From Chitinophaga sp. (GTDB taxonomy: Bacteria; Bacteroidota; Bacteroidia; Chitinophagales; Chitinophagaceae), in contig NZ_JAFAIX010000004.1 of NCBI RefSeq assembly GCF_019236475.1, positions 186,001 to 250,000 on the forward strand: a stretch of DNA of 64,000 bases. The letters are read 5' to 3'. The notes under the pieces were generated by a model that was not told the DNA's origin, searched no databases, and saw only the letters and a program-made list of their open reading frames with translations. Of the stretch, positions 26,104 to 36,170 are shown in pieces (within the stretch, counting starts at the first letter, position 1; each line of letters starts with the position of its first letter). Position numbers and translations under genes: made by a program.

Positions 26104-26889
26104 CTAAAGTATGGTGAGATCTTTGGCTTTATAGGCCTGTAGTTCTTTACTGTCTGCCGGCAGTTCCGTGATGAGATAATGAATATCGGAGAGGTCTGCG
26201 ATTTTCATTTTCATGGACGAGTTCAATTTCTCAGAAATTGCAAGAATTGCAACTTTGTCTGCGGCTTTTATCATCGCTTTTTTCACCTGGATGGTTTCCC
26301 AGTCGGCGTCCGTGAGGCCATTTACTGGATCAATGGCATTGGTACCGATGATACAGAGGTCAGCTTTGATATTGGAGAGGTATTCAAATACTTCACCACT
26401 GACGGTCATTTGGCTGTAGGCCGATATCTGTCCGCCGATGACGATCGTCTTTATCATAGGCTTATCCAGCAGTTCCACGGCGGAAAGTACATTCACCGTA
26501 ATGAAAGTGGCTTTGAGGGTAGTGGGTATCTTTTTGATAAATTCCCGGATGGTAGTACCGCCCCCGATCAGCACGATCATATCATCCCGCAATAATTGCA
26601 AGGTTTTATCGGCGATCACCCCTTTATTTTGCTGGGCATAGGTTTCTGACTCATGGCCGTAATGGTAGGCGATAGACATAGCGCCGCCTTTGATTTTCAC
26701 TACTTCTCCATCCTCCGCCAGTTCATTCACATCCCGGCGGATGGTATCTTCTGATACATTAATCAGGTGGACCAGTTCCGTATAAGTTATGCGGGTATGG
26801 ATGTTCACCTGTTGAATAATAAGCTGCTTCCTGGCTTTTTTTGTCAGGGTTACAGGAGGCAACTGGTCCTGGGTATTTGCACTATCCAT
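26104..26889 (-). CDS. DeoR/GlpR-family sugar-responsive repressor
   Basis: The track starts at a TTG; ATG 26889 (MDSANTQDQ) gives 261 aa. The N-terminal HTH reads ITYTELVHLINVSEDTIRRDVNELAEDG, the DeoR signature, and the C-terminal sensor domain has IVLIGGGTTIREFIKK and DLCIIGTNAIDPVNGLT, which bind phosphorylated sugars. It is divergent from the GH20/Sus operon across a 337-bp AT-rich gap and most likely controls it, using a sugar phosphate made by the operon's kinase as inducer. Confidence 0.88.
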   Translation of the reverse strand: MDSANTQDQLPPVTLTKKARKQLIIQQVNIHTRITYTELVHLINVSEDTIRRDVNELAEDGEVVKIKGGAMSIAYHYGHESETYAQQNKGVIADKTLQLLRDDMIVLIGGGTTIREFIKKIPTTLKATFITVNVLSAVELLDKPMIKTIVIGGQISAYSQMTVSGEVFEYLSNIKADLCIIGTNAIDPVNGLTDADWETIQVKKAMIKAADKVAILAISEKLNSSMKMKIADLSDIHYLITELPADSKELQAYKAKDLTIL

Positions 26890-27226
26890 GGCTTGATTTC
26901 GGCTATTCAAATTTTAGATGAAAGTATTATTGCCCTCCCAGTTTGGGGGTATAAGATTTAGATCTAATATAATACTTACCACAAAAATAATTCTTACAGA
27001 ATGATTTTTTGCATTTTTATTAAGATAAATAATTTTCCTGCAATAATTGAAATTAATTTAATTATTAAGTATCAATTATTTAACAATAAATACTGATTGG
27101 TTAGATAATTTTATGCGATTATATTGCAGGAATATTTGCAAATAATTTGCAGTTTTCCCCAGAATGACTATTTTTAGTCCTGTATTTCCGCATTATTTGA
27201 AAAGCATTATCAACCAAACCACGAAA
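26890..27226. promoter_or_regulatory. AT-rich divergent control region with a 12-bp palindrome
   Basis: These 337 bases between the DeoR gene and susC hold no gene. TATTTGCAAATA (27133-27144) is a perfect palindrome and a candidate DeoR operator. An AATATTTG box just before it is one mismatch from the -7 pattern. No clear promoter spacing was established. Confidence 0.45.
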
Positions 27227-30200
27227 ATGAAAAATGTCATAAACCTGGCAAGTTTTCCGAAACTATTCTTATCCTTAGTCTGTCTCCTATGCACGCTGGC
27301 CAGCTTCTCGCAATCAAAACCAGCCCAAATCAATGGTACCGTAGCTGGGCCCGACGGACAAAAAATCATTGGCGCTAATGTGACCCTCCTCAATGCCAAA
27401 GGAGTAGGCGCTACCACCGACATGGAAGGAAAATTTACTTTTAAAATTCCTGCAAATTATCCTGCAGCCAATATTACCTTATTGGTAACGTTCATCGGTT
27501 ATGATAAAAAGGAAATAACAGTACCAGCCGGACAATCATCCATCGATGTGCAATTGGAACTCTCCTCCAAAGCACTCAATGAACTAGTGGTCACCGCACT
27601 CGGTATCAAAAAAGAGAAAAAAGCAACGGCATACGCGATCACGGAAGTGAAAGGCAGCGACTTCACCAAAGCCCGCGCTGCAAACCTCGGCGATGCCCTC
27701 GCCGGTAAAGTAGCTGGCGTCAACGCTTCATCTCTCTCCGGCGGCCCAGGCGCTTCTAGTCGCGTGATCATCCGCGGTACAGGCTCCCTTGCCGGCGACA
27801 ACCAACCGCTCTACGTAATCAATGGTATGCCTATCGATAATACTACACAAGGCGCTCCTGCCTCCGGTAACGGCGCGATCGGTCTTAACCAGGACCGTGG
27901 CGATGGTATCGGCGGTATCAACCCAGATGATATTGAATCGGTAACCGTTCTGAAAGGCGGCCCCGCAGCAGCCCTCTACGGTTCTCGTGCAGCCAACGGC
28001 GTTATCCTCATCACTACTAAAAAAGGAGTGAAACAAAAAGGAATTGGGGTCGACTATAACGGCACTTTCACCATGGAAACACCCTCTGTAAAACCAGATT
28101 GGCAATATGAATACGGCTCCGGTATCAACGGTAATAAACCCACTACCCAACAAGAAGCGATCAGCGCTGGCCGCCTTTCCTGGGGCCCTAAAATGGACGG
28201 AACCCCCGTTGTGCAGTTCGATGGCATAGCCAGACCTTATTCTCCACAAAAGAATAATATCAAAAACTTCTATAACACCGGTACTACCTTTACCAACAGT
28301 GTTGGGTTCTCCGGCGGAAATGAGAATGCTACCTACCGCGCTTCCCTCTCCGATATGAATAACCGCGGCCTCGTTCCTAACCAGCATCTCAACAAAAAAA
28401 TATTTACCCTCGGCGCAAATGCTAACCTGAGCAAAAAAGTAAGCATGGAAGGCTTTGCCCAATACAACGTGGAAAAATCTGAAAACAGAACAGGCGTTTC
28501 CGATGCGCCAGGTAACGTGAACTGGGGTACCTATATGCTGGCAAATACTGTCGATATCCGTAACCTCCATCCTGGCTACGATGCCAACGGTAACGAGATT
28601 AAATGGAACCCTTCTGAATTCGCTACCAACCCGTATTTCGGACTGAACAAATTCCAAAACCACGATAACCGCAACCGCTTTATCGGTAACATCGGTATCA
28701 AATATAATATCCTGGATAATTTCTTCGTTCGCGGCCGCGTAACGCACGACTATACCGCTACTAGCTATGTAGGTATCGTGCCTTCGGGTACTGCGTATAT
28801 GCCTGACGGTTATTACCAAGGCATCAATACTACTATTGCGGAAACCAACGCGGAACTGACCTTTAACTACCAGGGTAAATTGAGTCGCGATCTGCAACTC
28901 ACCGCTATGGCGGGTGGTAACAAGCGCAAAAACAGCACAGATATCACTACCCTGGCTGGTAAAGGCTTCTTCCAACCTGGATTCTACGATCCATCTAACG
29001 TACTGAGTCTCCTCCCAGCAGTGTCTAATCAACACCTGGCTACCAACTCTGTTTTTGGTTCGATAGACCTCAGCTTTAAAGATCTCTTGTTCATTACTGC
29101 TACTGGTCGTAATGATTGGTTCTCTACATTGTCTCCAAAAAACAACAGCATTTTCTATCCATCTGTGGGCGCTAGCTTCCTCTTATCTGAAGCGGTTTCC
29201 ATGCCAGCATGGGTGAATTTTGCGAAAGTGAGAACCTCTTGGGCACAAGTAGGCGGTGGTGCTCCATTGCCTTATGCGCTGAACCAGACCTATAGCATGG
29301 TACCTGGCGGCGGTCACCTCAATCAGCCGCTGCAAACGCCTACGCAAACCGGCAACGGTACCACTTCTGGTCAGTTGATGGCGCCTAATCCTAACCTGAA
29401 ACCATATACGTCTACTACTGCGGAAATTGGTGTGGAAGGTCGCTTCCTCAACAATCGCCTGGGTATTGACCTGACTTACTACAGCCGCAAAACGACCAAT
29501 GATATCATGCAAGTAGCGGTATCTCCAGGCTCCGGCTATAACTCTGCTTACCTCAACGTAGGCCAGATGAGCAACAAAGGGGTGGAACTCATGATCAACG
29601 GTACGCCTTACAAAGGAAAATCCTTCAGTTGGGATGTAAGCTACAATATGGCGTATAACCGTAACCGTGTGGAATCTCTCAACGGCCTGGACAACCTCAC
29701 ACTGGATGCGAGCGTAAACAACTATGCTTTCCTGTATGCGGAAGTAGGCAAACCTTACAGTATCATCATGGGTAACCGCGTAAAACATGATGCACAAGGC
29801 AACACGATCTACGACAAATCCACTGGCTATGAAAAAACAGAAATGGCGGAACTGGGTACCGGTATCTCCCCACTCACCATGGGTATTACGAACAGCTTCC
29901 ACTACAAACGTTTTGATCTGAGCGTATTGGTAGATGGTAAGTTCGGTGGACACGTATACTCTGCTACAAACCTGTATGCTACCCGCTTCGGTCTTTCTAA
30001 AATTACCCTGCCGGGTAGAACAGACGGCCTGACCGTAACTGGCGTGGATACCGATGGTAAACCGTTTACCAAAACATTTACCTATGCGAATGGTATTCAA
30101 CAGTACTACGATAACTTCAAGAATATCTCTGAGAAATTTGTATACGATGCCAGCTTCATAAAATTGCGCCAGGTGGTGTTGACTTACAACATTCCTACAC

Positions 30201-30391
30201 AGTTGCTGTCATTCGCTAAAGTACAGGGAGCCAGCGTTTCTTTCGTGGCAAGGAACCTGTTCATTCTCTATAAAAACACGCCTAATATCGACCCTGAATC
30301 TACTTTCAGCAATGCCAGTGCGCAGGGCTTTGAAATGTTCGGTGTACCTCCTACCAGGAGCTACGGTCTTAACCTGAATGTTAAATTCTAG
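27227..30391 (+). CDS. SusC/RagA-family TonB-dependent outer-membrane transporter
   Basis: The ATG at 27227 (MKNVINLASFPKLFL) places the signal peptide correctly and gives 1054 aa. An N-terminal carboxypeptidase-regulatory-like domain (INGTVAGPDGQKIIGANVTL, about residues 30-110) leads to the plug (ELVVTALGIKKEKKA, SSRVIIRGTGSLAGDNQPLY) and the 22-strand barrel ending in an aromatic-rich NLNVKF. It imports a glycan fragment with the SusD lipoprotein encoded 21 bp downstream; the GH20 enzyme of the operon suggests beta-hexosaminide-containing material. Confidence 0.93.
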   Translation: MKNVINLASFPKLFLSLVCLLCTLASFSQSKPAQINGTVAGPDGQKIIGANVTLLNAKGVGATTDMEGKFTFKIPANYPAANITLLVTFIGYDKKEITVPAGQSSIDVQLELSSKALNELVVTALGIKKEKKATAYAITEVKGSDFTKARAANLGDALAGKVAGVNASSLSGGPGASSRVIIRGTGSLAGDNQPLYVINGMPIDNTTQGAPASGNGAIGLNQDRGDGIGGINPDDIESVTVLKGGPAAALYGSRAANGVILITTKKGVKQKGIGVDYNGTFTMETPSVKPDWQYEYGSGINGNKPTTQQEAISAGRLSWGPKMDGTPVVQFDGIARPYSPQKNNIKNFYNTGTTFTNSVGFSGGNENATYRASLSDMNNRGLVPNQHLNKKIFTLGANANLSKKVSMEGFAQYNVEKSENRTGVSDAPGNVNWGTYMLANTVDIRNLHPGYDANGNEIKWNPSEFATNPYFGLNKFQNHDNRNRFIGNIGIKYNILDNFFVRGRVTHDYTATSYVGIVPSGTAYMPDGYYQGINTTIAETNAELTFNYQGKLSRDLQLTAMAGGNKRKNSTDITTLAGKGFFQPGFYDPSNVLSLLPAVSNQHLATNSVFGSIDLSFKDLLFITATGRNDWFSTLSPKNNSIFYPSVGASFLLSEAVSMPAWVNFAKVRTSWAQVGGGAPLPYALNQTYSMVPGGGHLNQPLQTPTQTGNGTTSGQLMAPNPNLKPYTSTTAEIGVEGRFLNNRLGIDLTYYSRKTTNDIMQVAVSPGSGYNSAYLNVGQMSNKGVELMINGTPYKGKSFSWDVSYNMAYNRNRVESLNGLDNLTLDASVNNYAFLYAEVGKPYSIIMGNRVKHDAQGNTIYDKSTGYEKTEMAELGTGISPLTMGITNSFHYKRFDLSVLVDGKFGGHVYSATNLYATRFGLSKITLPGRTDGLTVTGVDTDGKPFTKTFTYANGIQQYYDNFKNISEKFVYDASFIKLRQVVLTYNIPTQLLSFAKVQGASVSFVARNLFILYKNTPNIDPESTFSNASAQGFEMFGVPPTRSYGLNLNVKF

Positions 30392-30412
30392 TCATCTTAA
30401 AAAATTACTCGC

Positions 30413-31972
30413 ATGCAACTTTTTGCTAAGTATAAATACATCTTCCTGTTGGGTACTGCTATGGGCCTCGCTTCCTGTGATAAAGGATTCGACGACCTGA
30501 ACAAGAACCCTAACGCTTCTACCACTCCTAATGTGAATTACCTCTTTTCCCAAAGCTTGCTGAAAGGAAACTTGGTATACGACAGGGCTTATTATTACAC
30601 CTCTTACCTACACTGCGGTACCTATGTGCAACACTTCAGTGTGGCCAAGGAAATTGGTGGTTCCGGATGTGGTGATAAATATGCGGTGAACGATCAATAC
30701 CAAGGGTTTTACTACCGTTACGTATATCCGAATTCTATTCTCACCGTGCAAGATATTATCAATGCCTGCAAGGACCCTAAAGTAGCGGCTACTTCTGTCA
30801 ATAAACTCGCTGCTGCACGTATCTGGAAAGTGCTGCTGATGCAGCGTATTACGGATCTCTACGGCGATGTGCCGTATTCAGATGCGTCCAAAGCAAGGGA
30901 GGGTAACTTCCTGCCTAAATACGATGCACAGGCGGATATCTACGTGGATATGCTGAAAGAACTGGATGCGGCGATCAATGCTTTTGATCCTGCCCAGCCT
31001 ACCTTTGGCTCGGCTGATTTCTTCTTCAATGGAGATGTCAACAAATGGAAAAAATTCGGTTATTCCCTGATGTTGCGTGTGGCGATGCGTTGTACCAAAG
31101 TTTCAGATGGTAAAATTGTGGTGAAAGACTGGGTACAGAAGGCGGTGAACGGCGGCGTGATTCTGAATGCAACGGATAATGCGGTGATTAACTATGCTGC
31201 TGGTCCGCAAACCTATAACCAAAATCCAGTGGCGCTGGAGCTGATCGGACAAGACTATACCACTGCTTCTAAAGGTGCGAACAATATCGAGTGGAGCAAG
31301 TTCAGCAAAACGTTCATCGATTATCTGCAAACTAACAATGATCCCCGTTTGCCGGTATTGTCTGTCGTTTGGACCAGTGGCGCACCTGATACCACCGCTG
31401 CTAACCAAAAGGGAATGGCGAATGGTACAGATTCTAAGCCAAAAGACTTCGTTACTTTCTCTGAGCCTAATCCAAATACCATTTTGAAATACGCGGCTCC
31501 TTTGTTAATATTAACAAATGCTGAAACGAACCTCCTGATGAGTGAAGCAGTTGCTCGCGGCTGGATCAGCGGCGATGCGGCGCAATATTACAGGAATGGC
31601 GTAACGGCTGCCATGCGTAACCTAGCGTTGTTTGGCGCTGGCGGCGTGATCCCTCAGAATAGTATCGATGCATACCTGACGGCGCATCCTTTCAATGCGG
31701 CGGGTACTTTCGATCAACAAATGCAACAAATTCACAGCCAATTCTGGGTGGCCATGCTGCTGGATGAACAAGAAGCATATGCCAACTGGCGTCGTACAGG
31801 ATATCCTGCACTTACGCCTGTTAACTATCCTAGCAATGCTACCAACGGCACTATTCCACGTCGCCTGCCATACTCTGCTGCGGAACAGTTGATCAATGCG
31901 GTGAACTACAAGGCTGCTGTTACCCGCCAAGGTCCAGATCTTTTAACAACCAGAATGTGGTGGGATAAATAA
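30413..31972 (+). CDS. SusD/RagB-like (SusD_2 type) surface lipoprotein
   Basis: The 519-aa lipoprotein has lipobox MGLASCDKGFDDLNKNPNAS, followed by the helical TPR scaffold typical of the SusD_2 group. It binds glycan at the cell surface and forms the lid of the SusC transporter encoded upstream. The GH20 gene follows after 2 bp. Confidence 0.92.
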   Translation: MQLFAKYKYIFLLGTAMGLASCDKGFDDLNKNPNASTTPNVNYLFSQSLLKGNLVYDRAYYYTSYLHCGTYVQHFSVAKEIGGSGCGDKYAVNDQYQGFYYRYVYPNSILTVQDIINACKDPKVAATSVNKLAAARIWKVLLMQRITDLYGDVPYSDASKAREGNFLPKYDAQADIYVDMLKELDAAINAFDPAQPTFGSADFFFNGDVNKWKKFGYSLMLRVAMRCTKVSDGKIVVKDWVQKAVNGGVILNATDNAVINYAAGPQTYNQNPVALELIGQDYTTASKGANNIEWSKFSKTFIDYLQTNNDPRLPVLSVVWTSGAPDTTAANQKGMANGTDSKPKDFVTFSEPNPNTILKYAAPLLILTNAETNLLMSEAVARGWISGDAAQYYRNGVTAAMRNLALFGAGGVIPQNSIDAYLTAHPFNAAGTFDQQMQQIHSQFWVAMLLDEQEAYANWRRTGYPALTPVNYPSNATNGTIPRRLPYSAAEQLINAVNYKAAVTRQGPDLLTTRMWWDK

Positions 31973-31974
31973 AA

Positions 31975-34236
31975 ATGAAGAAACTAATTATAAGCTTTTT
32001 ACTGGCCGGTATGGGATTCCATGCCGGCGCCCAAAGGAATCAGGCCGGTACACCGGGCCTGATTCCTTTGCCTGTACAAATTGAGTGGAGAGCAGACTCT
32101 TTCCTCCTGGATAAGCACACGGCCCTTATTGCGGATGCGGCACTCGCTGATCTGTTAAATACCAGTATCAAAGAGGAGTTGGGATATACATTGCCCTCCA
32201 CCGGCAATAAACGCATCGTCTTCACCGTGGATACGCTGGCTGCACTCCCTCCAGAAGGCTATCGCCTCCACATCGACCAAAACGGCGTACAACTCACTGC
32301 GTACAGTACTGACGGTATTGTACACGGTATGGCTACGCTACAACAGTTGTGGCATAAAGGAAATGGTAACTTTCTGGTATTGAAAGGCGCTGATATTACG
32401 GACTATCCCCGTTTCGCTTATAGGGGTATGCACCTGGATGTAGGCCGACACTTCTTTTCGGTGGAGTACCTCAAAAAACTCATCGATCAACTAGCACTAT
32501 ACAAGATCAATAATTTCCACTGGCACCTGACAGACGATCAGGGCTGGCGAATAGAGATAAAGAAATATCCTAAACTCCAATCTATCTCAGCTTGGCGTGA
32601 CCAAACCATGATCGGCCACAAAAAAGAACTACCGCATCGGTTCGATGGCAAGCCATATGGAGGCTTCTATACGCAGGAACAAGTGAAAGAAGTGGTAGCC
32701 TATGCGGCAGCCCGACATATCAACGTCATTCCTGAAATAGAAATGCCTGGTCACGCGCTGGCTGCGCTCGCGGCTTATCCGGAACTAGGTTGCACGAAAG
32801 GACCCTATAAAACAGCGCAGTTCTGGGGCGTATTTGATGATGTATTTTGCGCTGGAAACGATAGTACGTTCACTTTCCTGCAAGACGTATTGGATGAAGT
32901 GATCGCGCTCTTCCCATCTTCGTATATCCATTTGGGTGGGGATGAATGCCCGAAAGTGCGCTGGCAGGAATGCCCTGCTTGTCAGCAACGCATGCGATCC
33001 ATGCACCTGAAAAATGAAAATGAACTACAAAGCTATTTTGTAAAACGTATCAGTCAATATATCCAATCTAAAGGTCGGAAGGTGATTGGTTGGGATGAAA
33101 TCCTGGAAGGTGGCCTTGCACCAGGTGCTACAGTGATGAGCTGGAGAGGAGTGGAGGGCGCTATTGAAGCGGCCAAACAGCAGCAGTACGTGATTATGAC
33201 ACCAGAAGACGAACTGTATTTTGATCACTACCAATCACTCTACCCAGCGGAACCAGTGGCCGCTGGCGGATATACGCCTTTAAGTGAAGTCTATAATTAC
33301 GATCCTTTACATGCGGCTGGAGATACAGCCCTGCTGCCATATATCCGCGGTATACAGGGGCAGATGTGGAGCGAATACCTGCCTACTACTGCGCAAGCGG
33401 ATTACATGATTTTCCCACGCTTGCTAGCATTGGCAGAAAGGGCATGGTCGCCGCAAACTACGCGCGATTACCCCCATTTCTTGCAACGTTTACAACAACA
33501 ATTGCCATTGCTACAAAAACATCAGATTACCCCCAGCAATGTCTATAATGAAATTACTTACCAGCAAGAGCACCTGGAGCATGGCGCGATGACTATCTCC
33601 TTGCATACTGATGCCACTAACGCTGTGATGCGCTATACTGTGGATGGTTCAGCACCCGGACCTAACAGTAACGTATATACTGACCCAATCCGCATCTCCC
33701 GAAATACTACTCTCAGAGCTGCTATCTTCAACGGACCAACTAAAAAGTACCGAGAATTTCAGCAGTCATTCCTGGTTAATAAGGCTACGGGCGCGGATAT
33801 CCGGCTGAAAGAATCCCCTAATACCAAGTATAACGGTGACGCCAGTACGCTGGTAAATGGTATCACCGGTACTCATCGCTTTAATGATGGACAGTGGCTA
33901 GGTTTCAGCAAACGCGACCTGGATGCGGTGATCGATTTGGGTACGGCACAATCGCTGAAAATGGTGGCCACAAATGTGCTGAATTACCACTGGCAACGCA
34001 TGTGGGCGCCCGCTATCCTGGAGTTTCAGTATTCCTTGGATGGCGTTCATTTCTTGCCGCTGGCAAAAACAAAAACTTTTATCATCAATGGTATCAATCC
34101 TGTGCGGATACAGGTGAAGCCTGTCAAAGCGCGCTATGTAAGGGTGATAGCTAAAAACGCTGGTGTGATTCCCGCTAAGGAATATGGCGCTGGCGGCAAT
34201 AGTATGCTTTTGTTAGACGAAATTATTATTAACTGA
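31975..34236 (+). CDS. Beta-N-acetylhexosaminidase, GH20, with C-terminal F5/8-type-C domain
   Basis: The 753-aa secreted enzyme (signal peptide LIISFLLAGMGFHAGAQ) cleaves terminal beta-N-acetylhexosamine. A GH20b domain (about 25-140) precedes the barrel: NNFHWHLTDDQGWRIEIKKY, and YIHLGGDECPKVRW with the catalytic Asp-Glu pair. Then come a chitobiase/FN3-like module (TDATNAVMRYTVDGSAPG) and an F5/8-type-C carbohydrate-binding end (DDLDAVIDLG-like DLDAVIDLGTAQSL). It lies in the Sus operon with 2- and 11-bp gaps and defines its substrate class. Confidence 0.92.
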   Translation: MKKLIISFLLAGMGFHAGAQRNQAGTPGLIPLPVQIEWRADSFLLDKHTALIADAALADLLNTSIKEELGYTLPSTGNKRIVFTVDTLAALPPEGYRLHIDQNGVQLTAYSTDGIVHGMATLQQLWHKGNGNFLVLKGADITDYPRFAYRGMHLDVGRHFFSVEYLKKLIDQLALYKINNFHWHLTDDQGWRIEIKKYPKLQSISAWRDQTMIGHKKELPHRFDGKPYGGFYTQEQVKEVVAYAAARHINVIPEIEMPGHALAALAAYPELGCTKGPYKTAQFWGVFDDVFCAGNDSTFTFLQDVLDEVIALFPSSYIHLGGDECPKVRWQECPACQQRMRSMHLKNENELQSYFVKRISQYIQSKGRKVIGWDEILEGGLAPGATVMSWRGVEGAIEAAKQQQYVIMTPEDELYFDHYQSLYPAEPVAAGGYTPLSEVYNYDPLHAAGDTALLPYIRGIQGQMWSEYLPTTAQADYMIFPRLLALAERAWSPQTTRDYPHFLQRLQQQLPLLQKHQITPSNVYNEITYQQEHLEHGAMTISLHTDATNAVMRYTVDGSAPGPNSNVYTDPIRISRNTTLRAAIFNGPTKKYREFQQSFLVNKATGADIRLKESPNTKYNGDASTLVNGITGTHRFNDGQWLGFSKRDLDAVIDLGTAQSLKMVATNVLNYHWQRMWAPAILEFQYSLDGVHFLPLAKTKTFIINGINPVRIQVKPVKARYVRVIAKNAGVIPAKEYGAGGNSMLLLDEIIIN

Positions 34237-34247
34237 GTTCAGCGCCT

Positions 34248-35549
34248 ATGTCGTTCTTGATTGTTGCCGGCTGTTTGTTGGTATTGATTTTACTGGTGAC
34301 CTGGGGAAAAATGAATGCGTTCATTTCCTTCCTCCTAGTGTCCATATTGGCGGGTATTTTGTTAGGAATCCCGGCAGATAAAATTCCTGCGAGTTTGCAG
34401 AAAGGGATAGGGGATACCATCGGTGGACTGCTATCTATCATTATGCTAGGCGCTATGCTGGGTAAGCTGGTGGCTGAAAGCGGGGCAGCGCAACAAATCG
34501 CTAACTCGCTGATGAAGCTTTTCGGTACCCGTTATATCCAATGGGCTTTGCTGGTGGCTGGTTTTATCATTGGCATCCCACTGTATTACGGTGTTGGCTT
34601 CGTATTGATGGTACCACTGATTTTCTCTGTGGTATACCAGTATAAACTACCAGCGGTATATATTGGCTTGCCTACATTGGCGGCACTTTCTATCACGCAT
34701 GGTTTCCTGCCGCCGCATCCTTCGCCGGCTGCGCTGGTAACGCAGTTTCATGCGGATATGGGACTTACTTTGCTGTATGGCATGGTAGTGGCCATTCCTG
34801 CGCTGATCCTGGCAGGTCCAATATTTTCCAGGTTCCTGGTGAAAATGCCGTCTGCTCCCAATGCTTTATTTCAACAGGAAGCAGTTAGGGAGACACGATT
34901 GCCTGGACGCTTCAATAGCTTCATCACGGCATTGTTGCCAGTACTCTTGTTGGTATTTACCACTGCGCTAAATCATCTCTCCGGTAAAAACGCGTGGCTG
35001 GTATTTGCGGGCGATGCGCCCATCGTTATGCTGTTCTGTATTGTGGTGGCCACTTTCACACTAGGCATCTGCCAAGGCCGCACCATGAAGGAAGTGACCC
35101 GTTTCTATGGCGAAGCAGTCAACGATGTGGCCATGATTGTACTAATCATTGCAGGATCAGGCGCTTTGAAACAAGTGTTGTCCGACAGTGGCGTGAGCGC
35201 ACAGATTGCCGCTGCGATGCAAAACTGGCATATCCCTGTATTGATATTGGGCTGGCTAACGGCAGCGATTATACGTGCTTGTATAGGATCGGCTACCATA
35301 GCAGGACTGACCGCTGCGAGCATGATAGAGCCCCTCATGGTACAAGCGCATGCCAATCCTAACCTGATGGTACTATCCGTTGGGGCAGGCAGCTTAATGT
35401 TCTCTCATGTGAACGATGCCGGCTTCTGGATGTTTAAAGAATATTTCAATATGAGTATTAAAAATACCTTGCTCTCTTGGTCGGTGATGGAAACGATTGT
35501 GGGTGTGGCCGGATTATTGGGAGTACTCTTGCTAAATGCATTTATCTAA
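34248..35549 (+). CDS. GntP-family gluconate/sugar-acid permease
   Basis: The 433-aa protein has about 12 hydrophobic segments and GntP-family features such as GIGDTIGGLLSIIMLGAMLG, PPHPSPAALVTQFHADMGLT and GSATIAGLTAASMIEPL with FSHVNDAGFWMFKEY. It should import a sugar acid together with protons. Its place in the operon, followed by RidA and a KdgK-like kinase, points to uptake of an aldonic acid such as an aminosugar acid. A 13-mer, GGGAGACACGATT, shared with an intergenic site at 6795, lies in this gene at 34888. Confidence 0.9.
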   Translation: MSFLIVAGCLLVLILLVTWGKMNAFISFLLVSILAGILLGIPADKIPASLQKGIGDTIGGLLSIIMLGAMLGKLVAESGAAQQIANSLMKLFGTRYIQWALLVAGFIIGIPLYYGVGFVLMVPLIFSVVYQYKLPAVYIGLPTLAALSITHGFLPPHPSPAALVTQFHADMGLTLLYGMVVAIPALILAGPIFSRFLVKMPSAPNALFQQEAVRETRLPGRFNSFITALLPVLLLVFTTALNHLSGKNAWLVFAGDAPIVMLFCIVVATFTLGICQGRTMKEVTRFYGEAVNDVAMIVLIIAGSGALKQVLSDSGVSAQIAAAMQNWHIPVLILGWLTAAIIRACIGSATIAGLTAASMIEPLMVQAHANPNLMVLSVGAGSLMFSHVNDAGFWMFKEYFNMSIKNTLLSWSVMETIVGVAGLLGVLLLNAFI

Positions 35550-35590
35550 GCGTATTAACTAAAACAACATAAAAGCTAAAAGTGAATTCT

Positions 35591-36061
35591 ATGGAAAACA
35601 ATCATGCAGAAGAGCGGTTCGCAGCACTGGGATTGAGTTTACCTCCGGCGCCAGCACCGCTGGGCGTATATAAGCCCTGCCTGGTAGATGGAAAATACCT
35701 GTACCTCTCTGGCCATGGCCCTGTACAGGATGATAAATCCCTGATCATCGGTCGTATCGGTGCGGCCCTGGATATGGAGCAAGGAAAGCTGGCAGCAAGA
35801 CAAGTAGGTTTAACCATGTTGTCTACCATCAAAACGCATATTGGTAGTTTGGACAAAGTGAAACGCGTCATCAAGGTATTGGGTATGGTGAACTGTACAC
35901 CTGATTTCGAGCGTCATCCATATATCATTAATGGTTGCAGCGAACTGTTTGCCGCCGTTTGGGGCGAAGAAAACGGTATCGGTGTAAGAAGTGCAGTGGG
36001 ATTCGGTTCCCTGCCGGATAATATCCCGGTGGAAATTGAAGCACTGTTTGAATTATACTAG
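35591..36061 (+). CDS. RidA-family enamine/imine deaminase
   Basis: The track start is a GTG; the ATG at 35591 (MENNHAEERF) gives 156 aa. It is a long-form RidA/YjgF protein with YLYLSGHGPVQ, MLSTIKTHIGSLDKVKRVIK and HPYIINGCSELFAAVWG. RidA proteins hydrolyse reactive enamine/imine intermediates made by PLP dehydratases. Placement here suggests a deaminating step in the operon's sugar-acid pathway, although the dehydratase itself is not in the window. Confidence 0.88.
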   Translation: MENNHAEERFAALGLSLPPAPAPLGVYKPCLVDGKYLYLSGHGPVQDDKSLIIGRIGAALDMEQGKLAARQVGLTMLSTIKTHIGSLDKVKRVIKVLGMVNCTPDFERHPYIINGCSELFAAVWGEENGIGVRSAVGFGSLPDNIPVEIEALFELY

Positions 36062-36170
36062 CTGTTTGATGATTTGTTTACCTTGATATGCTGCCTGGAA
36101 ATTATCTTTATGGTGCATTTCCTCACGGGAAGGCGTATATCAGGGTAAACAGATATCAAAATAATATACG

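Noticed and set aside
27728-29035. Long minus-strand ORF (435 aa) inside susC
   Set aside because: It mirrors the SusC codon pattern, has no motifs or operon context, and is a shadow of the coding strand; the same holds for 29183-30100.
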